Assembly (NCBI GenBank): GCA_021163845.1
Contig: JAGGTH010000081.1
Span: 1-45,941 of the forward strand
Source of the DNA: Helicobacteraceae bacterium
Lineage (GTDB): Bacteria > Campylobacterota > Campylobacteria > Campylobacterales > Sulfurimonadaceae
Direction: 5' to 3'
DNA: 45,941 bases
The notes under the pieces were generated by a model. That model saw only the letters and a program-made list of their open reading frames with translations, was not told the DNA's origin and searched no databases. The translations under genes were made by a program, and so were the position numbers. Numbering within the stretch: position 1 is the first letter of the stretch; each line of letters begins with the position of its first letter. Positions 1 to 9,172 of this stretch are shown here, in pieces.

Positions 1-2834
1 ACGATATCTCGGCTTCTTTTTTTTATAAAGAGGGAGAGCGTGGATATATAGATGCTCGCTCACAAACGATCGCTCTTCAAAGTAGACTTTTTTTTGAAAA
101 TGAATTTTTACATATCGAAATAGAAAGCCTTGTAGATAAAAAAAGAAAAATACAAGTCGATGGAAAAGTGCTTATAGATACACACAATAAAGAGATATTC
201 TCTCAGTTGATCCTTTCATTTGAACAACAAAAGCTTGCTAAGCTTTTTCTTTATGCACATGAAGAGGGTTTAAGTTATTGCCTCAATCCTCTCAAAGAGA
301 TCCAAAACACCAAAAAGATCCTTTCTTTGATAGATCTGCCAAAAGAGATCCATTACTGGGCGCGTGATGCTTTTGAGTTAACAAGCTTAGATATTGAGAG
401 CCTTCATGGTTTTGTAGAGTTTGATAAAGTTTCTGATTTTTACAAGAATATCTATGCCAAAGCAAAAGCGCGCGATCTTGTTTATGCATACAATCCACAG
501 CTAGATTCGATCCATACCCTCTATACAGACCTCGAATTAATGGATGGAGTATTACACATCCGCCCAGAAAAAGCATATTCTTATGGGATGGATCTTGACA
601 AAAGTTGGGTTAAAATTGATTTTACGAAAAAAGAGGAACTCTTAACACTCTATCTTCTTTTTGAGGGTTCACTCAATAAAGATATTTTGCATATTCTCAA
701 AAGCTATAAAATAAATATACCTTTTTATCAACACTCTGGAATGATAACGACAAACTTAAGACTCCTTATCAACCTTACAACTTTGGATGTAGATGCAAAA
801 GGAAATTTTTATACAAAAAACGGTAATTTTGATTACAAAGATCTCAATCTTGATCTATCAAATGTACGTGTCCTGCTTGACAACAATGATATCAGTATCA
901 AAAGTATGCGTGCAGATTACAAAGAATATGCAAGTGCACTTGTGGATGTAGCCTATGATGCAAAAAAAAGCACAGGCAATATCTCTTTACACTTTGACTC
1001 TATAGCTTATTCTGACTACGATCTTTTTTTAGATGCCTCACAAAAACCTTTAGATGTAGAGTATACATTGAACCCTAAAAAAAACATCCTTTCAATTCAA
1101 GCTTCAAAATGGAATTTTCAAAATAAAACGCTTTTGCTTGATAGTATCCGTACACCCTTTGATATAGATACACTCTCTTTGAAACTTCCTAATACGACAC
1201 TAGAGATTCAGGGGAACCTAAAAGCTGATCTCTCTGGCATCTTAGATATTGCGAAACAAGAGGCTGATTTGGATATATCTCTCAAGGAGTTCTCCTACCA
1301 AAATCTTGAACTCACGAAAGTACCACTCGATTTGAAGCTGCACTATTTGCAACAAACTCTTTCTCTTTTTTCTGAAATGACAGTTCCGTTTAAAGCTTCG
1401 AATGCAGAGATTCAGATCAGCGAACCAAAACTTATACTTAAAGATCATCATCTTCAATTCTCAACAAAATATCTTGAAATTGATGATCTGTTTCGTTCAA
1501 AAATTTCTTTAGATTATGATAGCCAAGAGAAGAACGGTTCCATTATATTGAAAAATCCTCACCTTCGAGACAAGCAAGAGGAATCTCTGTGTCGAGCCAA
1601 AGAGCTTTTATTTCATTTTAACGTAGATCAAGAGAGCAATCTATTCGCACATGAAAAAAAATATGATATAGAATTTACAAAAATACAAGATGAGTCAAAA
1701 CTCTCTCTTTTAAATCTTGAAAAGCTTGCATCTGATTGTGCTATTTTACAAAAATATAGAATCAATAATGGGACAGCATCAATGACACAGATAACTGCCC
1801 AAAGTGATCTCCATATCTCTCTAGATACAAAATATCCATACAAACTTCTCTCTAATGAAAAAGGGCTGGTTGAAGAATATTCTCTCAAAGGGATGTATGA
1901 CACAAGTAATAATGCACTAAACCTGACTATTAATAATGTTGTGGATATAAGTGTCTTTAAAGATATTCGTATCAATGCGCAAGATATAGGCTTTTATCTT
2001 CGAGAACTGATCGAATTTCTTGAAGATATTAAGCTCAATGATACAAATCAAAAAAAACTTCCTCTTTACTTTGAAGCCAAAAACACTCATATCTATGTCA
2101 GTGAAATGAGAAAAGCGCCTGCTGACACTCTCACACTAAGCTATGATGAAGAGGGATTACTTGGTGCAACACTCACCCATCAAGGTGCACAAGCAGACTT
2201 TAGATATAAAGACAAAGAGTTTTATCTCTACGGTGATGGTTTTAACGATCGATTTATGGAGGAGTTTCTCGCTGTTTCCAAATTCAAAGGGGGAGCACTC
2301 TCTTTTTCGATGAAAGGTAGCATTGATGAGTATGATGGTGTTTTCTATTTAGAAAATACAAATATAATCGACTATACTCTTCTTAACAATGTTTTTGCAT
2401 TTGTTAATACTATTCCCTCTCTTGTCACTTTTTCTTTACCTAGATATAGCAGTAAAGGACTTTTTGTCAAAAGTGGTTTTGTCAATATGAAAGCGAAGAA
2501 TAGAGTCTTAGATATATCTGATATCTATCTAGAGTCTGATGAAATGAAGATTTTTGGAAAAGGCAAGGCTGATTATAAGAACGATATGATCGATCTAAAA
2601 CTCAATCTCAGAACAAACGTAGCAAATCAAGCCTCACAAATTCCTCTTGTTGGCTATCTGATATTTGATGGTGAGAGTGTCTCGACAACACTCAGTATAA
2701 CAGGTTCACTTGAAGATCCACAGGTAAGTTCACACCTTGCAAAAGATATCTTCGTAGCACCTCTAAATATCATCAAGCGAACGCTTCTTCTCCCTTATCA
2801 CCTCTTTAAAGGTGAAGAGAAGAGTAAAAAGTAG
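1..2834 (+). CDS. AsmA/YhdP-family large periplasmic-facing protein, 5' end missing
   Basis: The reading frame is open from base 3 of the window, so this gene starts outside it; the GTG at 168 is an internal codon and not a convincing start. About 943 residues are visible. The protein is rich in alternating beta-strand-like segments throughout. Its C-terminal 120 residues (roughly bases 2460-2790) have the AsmA-like C-terminal pattern: a layer of short amphipathic strands, then VPLVGYLIFDGE-like and TGSLEDPQVS segments that end in a hydrophobic LLLPYHLF tail. Known family members (AsmA, YhdP, TamB) are anchored in the inner membrane and are thought to form hydrophobic grooves carrying phospholipid to the outer membrane; that role here is inference. 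The N-terminal anchor would lie outside the window. Its stop codon directly abuts the stop of the convergent lolC gene. Confidence 0.75.
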   Translation, partial: DISASFFYKEGERGYIDARSQTIALQSRLFFENEFLHIEIESLVDKKRKIQVDGKVLIDTHNKEIFSQLILSFEQQKLAKLFLYAHEEGLSYCLNPLKEIQNTKKILSLIDLPKEIHYWARDAFELTSLDIESLHGFVEFDKVSDFYKNIYAKAKARDLVYAYNPQLDSIHTLYTDLELMDGVLHIRPEKAYSYGMDLDKSWVKIDFTKKEELLTLYLLFEGSLNKDILHILKSYKINIPFYQHSGMITTNLRLLINLTTLDVDAKGNFYTKNGNFDYKDLNLDLSNVRVLLDNNDISIKSMRADYKEYASALVDVAYDAKKSTGNISLHFDSIAYSDYDLFLDASQKPLDVEYTLNPKKNILSIQASKWNFQNKTLLLDSIRTPFDIDTLSLKLPNTTLEIQGNLKADLSGILDIAKQEADLDISLKEFSYQNLELTKVPLDLKLHYLQQTLSLFSEMTVPFKASNAEIQISEPKLILKDHHLQFSTKYLEIDDLFRSKISLDYDSQEKNGSIILKNPHLRDKQEESLCRAKELLFHFNVDQESNLFAHEKKYDIEFTKIQDESKLSLLNLEKLASDCAILQKYRINNGTASMTQITAQSDLHISLDTKYPYKLLSNEKGLVEEYSLKGMYDTSNNALNLTINNVVDISVFKDIRINAQDIGFYLRELIEFLEDIKLNDTNQKKLPLYFEAKNTHIYVSEMRKAPADTLTLSYDEEGLLGATLTHQGAQADFRYKDKEFYLYGDGFNDRFMEEFLAVSKFKGGALSFSMKGSIDEYDGVFYLENTNIIDYTLLNNVFAFVNTIPSLVTFSLPRYSSKGLFVKSGFVNMKAKNRVLDISDIYLESDEMKIFGKGKADYKNDMIDLKLNLRTNVANQASQIPLVGYLIFDGESVSTTLSITGSLEDPQVSSHLAKDIFVAPLNIIKRTLLLPYHLFKGEEKSKK

Positions 2835-4037
2835 CTATTCGTTTCTTAAAACGGTAAGAATATCTACTTCGCTTGCTTTTTTCGCAGGATAATAAGAGGA
2901 AAAGATCACAATGGAAAATGCGCCACTGATGATCAAAAAGAAGTCTTTGATACTCAGATCAAGAGGAAGATTTGTTGTAGGATAGACATCTTTTGGTAAA
3001 GAGACAATATCAAAATTGCTGAGGATCCAAAGTCCACTCAAGCCAAATACAATACCAGCTAAAATGCCACTGATTCCTATTACGATACCCAAGTACAAAA
3101 AGACTTTTTTGATCTCTAGAGTTGTTGCCCCCAAAGAGAGTAGGAGTGCGATCTCGCTTCTTCTATTCATCACTGTCATTAATAACGAGGAGACAATATT
3201 GATCGCAGCGATAAGAATGATCAACATCAAAACGATAAAAAGAGAGACTTTTTCAAGCTCAAGGGCTGCAAAGAAGTTCATATTATCTTCCCACCACCCT
3301 TTGATGACAACACTCTTTGGAAGCATCTCTCGAATCTTTTGGATATCTGCATGTGGGTCTTTTGAAAAGATATGGATCCCATCGTATTGATTTGATGGGA
3401 TGTGAAGGATCGCTTGCAATGAAGCCAGTGTTGTATAACTATATGCTTTATCATATGCGCTCAGACCCGAATCAAAAACCCCTTTTACATCAAAGCGCTT
3501 AATCTTAGGTGTTACAGACAAGCCACCTGGCTCAACATGGGTAAAAATATACATAAGTTTATCATCTACTTGAAGTGCAAACTCATCTTTGAGAGATTTA
3601 CCGATAAGAACATCAAACTTCCCTATATCGCTCTTTTGGATCGCCTCGGCTAAAACACTATTTACCTTAGCTTCCTCTTGAAAATTAACACCAAAGAGAT
3701 ATCCACCCTCAAGTTTTGAACCACTACGTGCCATCACAGCAGACTGAACATAAGGACTAAAACGTAATGTCGGAAAGCTAGTTTCTAGATCTATAAGGAG
3801 GTTTTCATTCACCGCCCCATAAAACTTTGGAATAACGGTCAGAGGATAATTCATAATGGTGAGCTTTTTTTTGAACTCTTTGTCAAATCCATTCATGAGC
3901 GCCATGGCGATGATAAGCACCATAACACCAAGAGAGATACCTAAAAAAGCTAAAAGAGCAGAGAGGAAAATAAAAGGCTGCTCATTATCAAATCGTAAAA
4001 ACCTTTTGACAAGGTAAGGGACTATGGACGTTTTCAA
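2835..4037 (-). CDS. lolC: LolC/LolE-type lipoprotein-releasing ABC transporter permease
   Basis: This 400-residue inner-membrane protein has the classic LolCE/FtsX layout. There is one transmembrane helix at about residues 22-48 (ending in MNGFDKEF, typical of the family), a periplasmic MacB_PCD-like domain to about residue 250, then three helices in an FtsX domain (about 257-385) containing [15 protein letters not shown]. Family members extract lipoproteins from the inner membrane and hand them to LolA. The start is TTG at 4037; the codon overlaps the secA stop as TTGA, so translation is probably coupled to secA. There is no nearby ATG. No LolD ATPase and no second permease gene lie in the window, which fits the single-permease (LolF-like) arrangement known in bacteria other than gammaproteobacteria, though I cannot see the rest of the genome. 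Confidence 0.88.
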   Translation of the reverse strand: MKTSIVPYLVKRFLRFDNEQPFIFLSALLAFLGISLGVMVLIIAMALMNGFDKEFKKKLTIMNYPLTVIPKFYGAVNENLLIDLETSFPTLRFSPYVQSAVMARSGSKLEGGYLFGVNFQEEAKVNSVLAEAIQKSDIGKFDVLIGKSLKDEFALQVDDKLMYIFTHVEPGGLSVTPKIKRFDVKGVFDSGLSAYDKAYSYTTLASLQAILHIPSNQYDGIHIFSKDPHADIQKIREMLPKSVVIKGWWEDNMNFFAALELEKVSLFIVLMLIILIAAINIVSSLLMTVMNRRSEIALLLSLGATTLEIKKVFLYLGIVIGISGILAGIVFGLSGLWILSNFDIVSLPKDVYPTTNLPLDLSIKDFFLIISGAFSIVIFSSYYPAKKASEVDILTVLRNE

Positions 4038-6613
4038 GAGGCAAACACACCTTTTTTAGGACCACTTTTCCCACAGCATTGTTTATATTTTTTGCCACTA
4101 CCACAAGGGCATGGATCATTTCGAGCCACTTTCTTCTCTATCACTTCAGGCGCATCACCCGATTCTGTGTGATTGAGTTGAAGTTGAGATTCTTGAAGCT
4201 TTTGTTGCATTTCCAGTTGTTGCGAAATTCTTTTTGCTTCCTCTTCTGGTGATTCTTTTTTGAACTGAATGATCTGAAGCGTTCGAATTGTATTAAACTT
4301 GATGTCATTGGTGAGTTCACCAAAAAGACTATAACTCTCTTTTTTATATTCAACAAGAGGATCTTTTTGATTATAGGCACGGAGTCTGATCCCTGTCTTC
4401 ATGCTATCCATGGCATAGAGATGATCTCTCCATGCACTATCAAGCTCTTTGAGATAGAATTCTCGCTCGATCTCATGGCGCACATCCGCATCAAGTACTG
4501 ACATTTTAGTGTCATACGCTTGTTTAAGCTGAGTGAGAACTTTTTCATAAAGCTCTTCATACTCCATCCCCTCTAGCTCTTGGGATGTAAGATCAAAGTT
4601 GATCTCCTCTTTGAGAAGCTCTGAGAGTTTTTTTGTATTAAAGTCTTCGTGAGCACCTCCAGCAAAGATAGCAGATCTGTGAAGTAAATCTGTCACAAAA
4701 TCCTCACGGATTAAGTTGATTTTTGCATCAATATCATAATCAGCGCTGAGGAGTTGATTTCTAAACTTATACACGATCTTTCTTTGTTCGTTGGCAACAT
4801 CATCATATTCAACGATCTGCTTACGCCCCTCATAGTGCATATTTTCTACTTTTTTCTGTGCTTTTTCTACCGCGCGTGTTACCATTTTAGACTCTATGTA
4901 CTCGCCATCTTCAACACCGAGTCTCTCCATGATCGCCTTAATCTTATCAGAACCAAAGATACGAAGAAGATTGTCTTCAAGAGAGAGGTAGAACTGTGTC
5001 GTTCCAGCATCACCCTGACGACCCGAACGTCCACGAAGCTGGTTGTCTATACGACGGTTTTCATGGCGCTCTGTCCCGATAATATAAAGTCCACCAAGCG
5101 CCTTGACTTCATCACTCACCTTGATGTCAACACCACGACCTGCCATATTTGTAGCAATGGTCACAGCACCTTTTGCCCCCGCATTTTTAATGATCTCACC
5201 CTCTTGAGCATGATTTTTTGCATTTAATACTGTATGTGCGATCTTCTCTTTTTTCAGAAGCTCATGAAGCACTTCTGAACGCTCAATAGAAGCAGTCCCA
5301 ATAAGTACGGGTTGTCCAGTTTGAGCAAGCTCTTTGATCTTTACAATAACAGCGGCAAATTTTTCCTGCTCTGTTTTATAGATCAAATCATTGAGATCAA
5401 CACGAGTTATAGGGATATTTGTCGGAATAGAGACTACATCCAAAGAGTATATTTGCGTAAACTCTGTTGCTTCTGTCTCTGCAGTTCCCGTCATACCAGC
5501 AAGTTTGTCATACATCCTAAAGTAGTTTTGAAAAGTGATATCTGCGAGAGTTTGTGTCTCCTCTTTGATCTCTACACCCTCTTTTGCTTCGAGTGCTTGG
5601 TGCAAGCCCTCAGAAAAACGGCGCCCTTCACTAAGGCGCCCTGTAAACTCATCTACAATAACAACTTCCCCATTATTCACAACATAATCAACATCTTTTT
5701 CAAAAAGATAATTTGCTTTGAGTGCTTGATCTAATACGTGAGAGAGTGAAGAATTTTCAGCACTATAGAGATTTTCTACTTTAAAAAGCTCTTCAGCTTT
5801 TGTGATCCCCTCTTCTGTGATCAAAACCACTTTATCTTTTTCATCGACGGTAAAATGCTGATCTTTTACAAGTTCAAGAGCGATCTTATTTGCATCACTA
5901 TAATCTTGCATCGTTCTATTGGTCGGACCAGAGATGATAAGTGGTGTACGCGCTTCATCAATAAGGATCGAGTCAACTTCATCGACTATTACAAAGTTAT
6001 GCCCACGTTGTACCATATGCTCTTTAGAATAGCTCATATTATCACGAAGGTAATCAAATCCAAACTCGTTATTTGTTCCATAGGTAATATCAGCATTATA
6101 CACTTCACGCTTTTGCGCAGGGTCATACATCCCCTCTGTAATGATCCCTACACTATACCCCAAAAACTCATAAAGAGGACGCATCTCATTGCCATCTCTT
6201 GAAGCGAGGTAATCATTGACCGTTACAAGATGAACCCCTTTGCCAGTCATCGCATTGAGAATAATAGGAAGTGTCGCGACAAGCGTTTTTCCTTCCCCTG
6301 TCTTCATCTCAGCAATACGCCCTTGGTGCAGTACGATACCACCAATAAGTTGCACATCAAAATGTCTCATACCAAGGATTCTTTTACTTGCTTCTCTTGT
6401 GATTGCAAAAGAATCTTCTAAAACATCATCAAGAGTTTTCTCTTGTTCTAATACACTTCTTTTGAGTTCAAAAAAAGCATTTTGAAGCTCATCGTCACTC
6501 ATAGCCTGGTACTGAGGCTCTAAACCATTTATGTTTTTGATTTTTTTTAAATATTTCTTTAATTCACGATCATTTGAAGTTCCAAATACTCTACCCATTA
6601 ATGCTTGTAGCAT
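4034..6613 (-). CDS. secA: Preprotein translocase ATPase SecA
   Basis: SecA is the ATPase motor that drives unfolded preproteins through SecYEG. All landmarks are present: Walker A KTGEGKT at residues 104-110, the [15 protein letters not shown] segment around residue 205, the TGTAETEA linker region, MAGRGVDIK and the [11 protein letters not shown] motif of nucleotide-binding domain 2. A C-terminal zinc-binding tail has Cys835, Cys837, Cys846 and Cys847 in the order CPC-x8-CC, which in known SecA binds SecB or ribosomes. I place the start at the ATG at 6613 (859 residues) because AAGG lies 6 bases upstream; a TTG two codons earlier would touch that ribosome binding site. lolC follows with overlapping codons and lolA is divergent, an arrangement also found in Campylobacter. 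Confidence 0.97.
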   Translation of the reverse strand: MLQALMGRVFGTSNDRELKKYLKKIKNINGLEPQYQAMSDDELQNAFFELKRSVLEQEKTLDDVLEDSFAITREASKRILGMRHFDVQLIGGIVLHQGRIAEMKTGEGKTLVATLPIILNAMTGKGVHLVTVNDYLASRDGNEMRPLYEFLGYSVGIITEGMYDPAQKREVYNADITYGTNNEFGFDYLRDNMSYSKEHMVQRGHNFVIVDEVDSILIDEARTPLIISGPTNRTMQDYSDANKIALELVKDQHFTVDEKDKVVLITEEGITKAEELFKVENLYSAENSSLSHVLDQALKANYLFEKDVDYVVNNGEVVIVDEFTGRLSEGRRFSEGLHQALEAKEGVEIKEETQTLADITFQNYFRMYDKLAGMTGTAETEATEFTQIYSLDVVSIPTNIPITRVDLNDLIYKTEQEKFAAVIVKIKELAQTGQPVLIGTASIERSEVLHELLKKEKIAHTVLNAKNHAQEGEIIKNAGAKGAVTIATNMAGRGVDIKVSDEVKALGGLYIIGTERHENRRIDNQLRGRSGRQGDAGTTQFYLSLEDNLLRIFGSDKIKAIMERLGVEDGEYIESKMVTRAVEKAQKKVENMHYEGRKQIVEYDDVANEQRKIVYKFRNQLLSADYDIDAKINLIREDFVTDLLHRSAIFAGGAHEDFNTKKLSELLKEEINFDLTSQELEGMEYEELYEKVLTQLKQAYDTKMSVLDADVRHEIEREFYLKELDSAWRDHLYAMDSMKTGIRLRAYNQKDPLVEYKKESYSLFGELTNDIKFNTIRTLQIIQFKKESPEEEAKRISQQLEMQQKLQESQLQLNHTESGDAPEVIEKKVARNDPCPCGSGKKYKQCCGKSGPKKGVFAS

Positions 6614-6643
6614 CTTCAACCTTATACTTTGAAAATTTGTTTT

Positions 6644-6652
6644 ATTCTATCA
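6644..6652 (-). promoter_or_regulatory. Extended -10 for secA-lolC
   Basis: On the minus strand this reads TGATAGAAT, an extended -10 element (TGn plus TAGAAT) about 31 bases upstream of the secA ATG. No good -35 is visible, which is usual for sigma-70 promoters in Campylobacterota. Confidence 0.4.
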
Positions 6653-6741
6653 TACAATAAATAATATTTTGCATAAACGGATAAATAGTCTCAAAGCAAG
6701 GAGAAGACAATTAATACTAATTAATATGTAAATCGAAGCTT

Positions 6742-6750
6742 TGCTATAAT
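6742..6750 (+). promoter_or_regulatory. Extended -10 for lolA
   Basis: The sequence TGCTATAAT is a perfect extended -10 located 20 bases before the lolA start. An AGGA ribosome binding site lies at 6761-6764. The -35 region is only AT-rich. Confidence 0.55.
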
Positions 6751-6769
6751 ACTACGCAAAAGGAACTTC

Positions 6770-7285
6770 ATGAAATTACTCACAGCCTTAGTCATTACAC
6801 TCACTTATCTCTCAGCTTCTATCAGTGTCATAGACTCATTTGATGCTACTTTTGTACAAACAATTACAGATGAAAAATCCAAAATAATTACATATAAAGG
6901 GAGTGTACTTGCCTCAAAACCTCAAAGTGCCCTCTGGAGCTACAAGTCTCCTATATCAAAGGATGTCTATGTGAATCAAAATCTTATCACGATCATAGAA
7001 CCTGAGATCGAACAGGTGATTATAAAACGCATTACTTCCGATCTCAATCTTTTTGAACTCATCAAAAAGGCAAAGAAAATATCTGAGGGACTTTATGAAG
7101 CGAGCTATATGGATAAGAAATATCTTATAGCATTCAAAGATGATCTCTTAGAGTCTATCTCTTACAAAGATGAGTTTGATAATAGTGTCAAGATCTTGTT
7201 TGAGAATCAAAAACAAAACAAAAAGATCGATCCTACCCTTTTTACACCCAAGATCCCTGTAGATTTTGACATCATACAAGAGTAG
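6770..7285 (+). CDS. lolA: Outer-membrane lipoprotein carrier protein LolA
   Basis: This 171-residue protein starts with a short signal peptide (about residues 1-19, ending near SASIS). It continues with the LolA signature: FDATFVQTITDE, a KGSVLASKPQSALWSYKSP strand region and VNQNLITIIEPEIEQVI. LolA is a periplasmic chaperone that receives lipoproteins from the LolCE-type transporter and carries them to the outer membrane. The length is slightly short for the family (about 170-200). The start ATG at 6770 has an AGGA site 5 bases upstream and a good -10 further up. It is divergent from secA-lolC, so the carrier and its release permease are neighbours but are transcribed separately. It converges on the following regulator gene with only 3 bases between the stops. 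Confidence 0.88.
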   Translation: MKLLTALVITLTYLSASISVIDSFDATFVQTITDEKSKIITYKGSVLASKPQSALWSYKSPISKDVYVNQNLITIIEPEIEQVIIKRITSDLNLFELIKKAKKISEGLYEASYMDKKYLIAFKDDLLESISYKDEFDNSVKILFENQKQNKKIDPTLFTPKIPVDFDIIQE

Positions 7286-7288
7286 AGA

Positions 7289-9034
7289 CTACGTTAACTT
7301 GAGTGAGGGTTTTGCGATCGCATACCCTTGCATAAAATCGATACCAAGAGCTTTGACCTTTTCATAAAGCTCTTCATTTTCTACATGTTCTGCAATGACC
7401 TTGACCCCGCCCTCTTTTGCAAAGGCGATAAGACTTTTGATGATAATCGTATGAGCGCTATTGTTTTCTAGCTCTCGAATAAGTTGACCGTCGAGTTTGA
7501 GATATTCCGCTTTGAGTTCAAGGATTCTGTTATAGATCAGAGCATCCGAGCCAAAGTTATCGATCACGATGTGAAATCCAAACTCTTTAAGTGCCAATAT
7601 CTGCTCATCTATGATAGCCGTCTTAGTTAAAACGATATCTTTGACAACCTCAAGATAAACTCTACTTGGATCAATGGCATATTTTTCACACTTATACTTT
7701 AGAAATTCAAAAAGATAGTTTTCATGCAGGTCGTACATACTGATATTGAGCGAAAAATGAAAGTCATTATGTGTAAACATTTTAAATGCTTTGTCTATGA
7801 CATTTTTCGTGATATGGGTAATGAGTCCAACAAGCCTCGCGCTATAGATAAACTTCTCGGCACTAATGAGATTGCCCTCTTCATCTTGAAGACGACAAAG
7901 AACCTCATAATGCTTCACTTCTTGAGTGGCACAATTTTTGATAGGCTGATAGTATGTTAAAAGCCTATCCTCATCAAATGCCTTTTTAAGAGCTTGTATC
8001 CAGTAAAGGTTTTCTCTTTGCTCTTGCATATACTCAGATCTTGGATGAAAGAAAGTGATCTGATCTCCCCCATAGTAGCGTGATTCTTTGGAAGCAGATT
8101 TTGCATTTACAAAGAGAATCTTCCCATTTCCAGAATCGATCCCGATAGAGAAGTTTACAAAGTGCGTATACTCATCGAATTCCACAGGAGCCTCTTTAAA
8201 CATCGACTGTATCTGCTTTGCCAAAGAGAGTTCTTGATCTTGCGCGGCATCATCAAGTAAGATAACAAATTCATCTGCAGTGATATGAAAAAGCTCCCCA
8301 TTTTTTGGTAAAAACATATTGAGTCTTTTTGCACACTCTTTTAAGAGCTTGTTGGCTTTTCCCATCCCATAGATAGAGTTTATAAAATCAAAATGATCGA
8401 TGTTAAGATAAAGAAGGGACTGTTTTTCGCCACTCAGTGCAGTTTGGAGCGCATATTTACTAGGAAGTCTTGTCAGTTCATAGATATTTTTGCTCACATG
8501 GATATTATCTTCATACTCTTTGATCTTTTGAGCCGCTTTTTTTTCATTGATCATAAAGCGCCCGATCCTTTTTCTCTCATACTGAATTGTTTCATTGAGT
8601 TTTTCGATTTCTGGGCGAAGGTAGTCTCTTTGATGCGAGACTTTCATCAAGACAGAGTGAAGCGTGTCCACAAGTGTAAGCGCCTTAAGTGGTTTTGCCA
8701 CAATAGCTTCTATACCTTGCGCATAAAACTCTAGTCGTTCTGCTTCACCTTGATTTTTGACCGTAACAACAATGATTAAAAAAGGATCTGTTTTTTTGAG
8801 ATTTTGGATAAGTTGCACCCCACTCATGATAGTGGAAGAAGCGTCAATAATAGCAACATCATATCTGTTGAGCCTTGCATAGCTCAGACCTATGGTAGCA
8901 TCACTCGCATCATCTACTTTATGAAAAACTTTGTGAAGTGCATCGGTAATATTTTTGAGTAGATCTTGATCTTCATCAATATAGAGCAAAGAAAGATTTT
9001 GAGAAAGTTTGAAGAGATCTTTTATATCTGCCAT
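7289..9034 (-). CDS. Response regulator with degenerate GGDEF and EAL domains
   Basis: The 581-residue soluble protein has three domains. A receiver domain spans about residues 12-130, with a possible phospho-acceptor Asp64 (AIIDASS) and the conserved Lys114 in AKPL. A linker of charged, coiled-coil-like sequence follows to about 185. A GGDEF-type domain spans 186-335 in which the motif reads TADEF (252-256), so diguanylate cyclase activity is unlikely. An EAL-type domain spans 345-580, where EAL reads EVL (377-379), DDFG reads DNFG (492-495) and the AEGVE segment reads AEHVE (548-552). It may bind cyclic di-GMP or act as a protein-interaction hub, but weak phosphodiesterase activity cannot be ruled out. 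The second of two adjacent ATGs (9034) is preferred because AGGA lies 6 bases upstream of it. Confidence 0.85.
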   Translation of the reverse strand: MADIKDLFKLSQNLSLLYIDEDQDLLKNITDALHKVFHKVDDASDATIGLSYARLNRYDVAIIDASSTIMSGVQLIQNLKKTDPFLIIVVTVKNQGEAERLEFYAQGIEAIVAKPLKALTLVDTLHSVLMKVSHQRDYLRPEIEKLNETIQYERKRIGRFMINEKKAAQKIKEYEDNIHVSKNIYELTRLPSKYALQTALSGEKQSLLYLNIDHFDFINSIYGMGKANKLLKECAKRLNMFLPKNGELFHITADEFVILLDDAAQDQELSLAKQIQSMFKEAPVEFDEYTHFVNFSIGIDSGNGKILFVNAKSASKESRYYGGDQITFFHPRSEYMQEQRENLYWIQALKKAFDEDRLLTYYQPIKNCATQEVKHYEVLCRLQDEEGNLISAEKFIYSARLVGLITHITKNVIDKAFKMFTHNDFHFSLNISMYDLHENYLFEFLKYKCEKYAIDPSRVYLEVVKDIVLTKTAIIDEQILALKEFGFHIVIDNFGSDALIYNRILELKAEYLKLDGQLIRELENNSAHTIIIKSLIAFAKEGGVKVIAEHVENEELYEKVKALGIDFMQGYAIAKPSLKLT

Positions 9035-9065
9035 CATCGATCCTAAACTATAAAATTCAAAGGAT

Positions 9066-9074
9066 ATTCTAGCA
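9066..9074 (-). promoter_or_regulatory. Extended -10 for the degenerate GGDEF/EAL regulator
   Basis: The minus strand reads TGCTAGAAT, an extended -10 about 32 bases upstream of the chosen start. The same 9-mer occurs upstream of the PAS-GGDEF-EAL gene at 43584. Confidence 0.45.
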
Positions 9075-9117
9075 CTTTTTTATTAACACAATATTTTTTA
9101 ATGATTAAGAACAGAGA

Positions 9118-9150
9118 AAAGAGAGCATGTGCATAACACATACTCTCTTT
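9118..9150 (-). terminator. Intrinsic terminator after acnB
   Basis: An inverted repeat pairs AAAGAGAG with CTCTCTTT and ATGTG with CACAT around the loop CATAA, with one internal mismatch. On the minus strand it lies 22 bases past the acnB stop and is followed by a T-rich stretch, so it should end acnB transcription before the regulator gene. Confidence 0.6.
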
Positions 9151-9172
9151 CTTGATGTAGAAAAAGGAGGGA

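Noticed and set aside
168-170. GTG as the start of the AsmA-like gene
   Set aside because: The frame is open to the window edge with protein-like sequence upstream, and there is no ribosome binding site before the GTG.
4754-5734. Plus-strand open frames of 140-157 codons opposite secA
   Set aside because: They lie antisense within a certain secA gene, have no ribosome binding site or recognised domain, and read like shadows of the secA codons.
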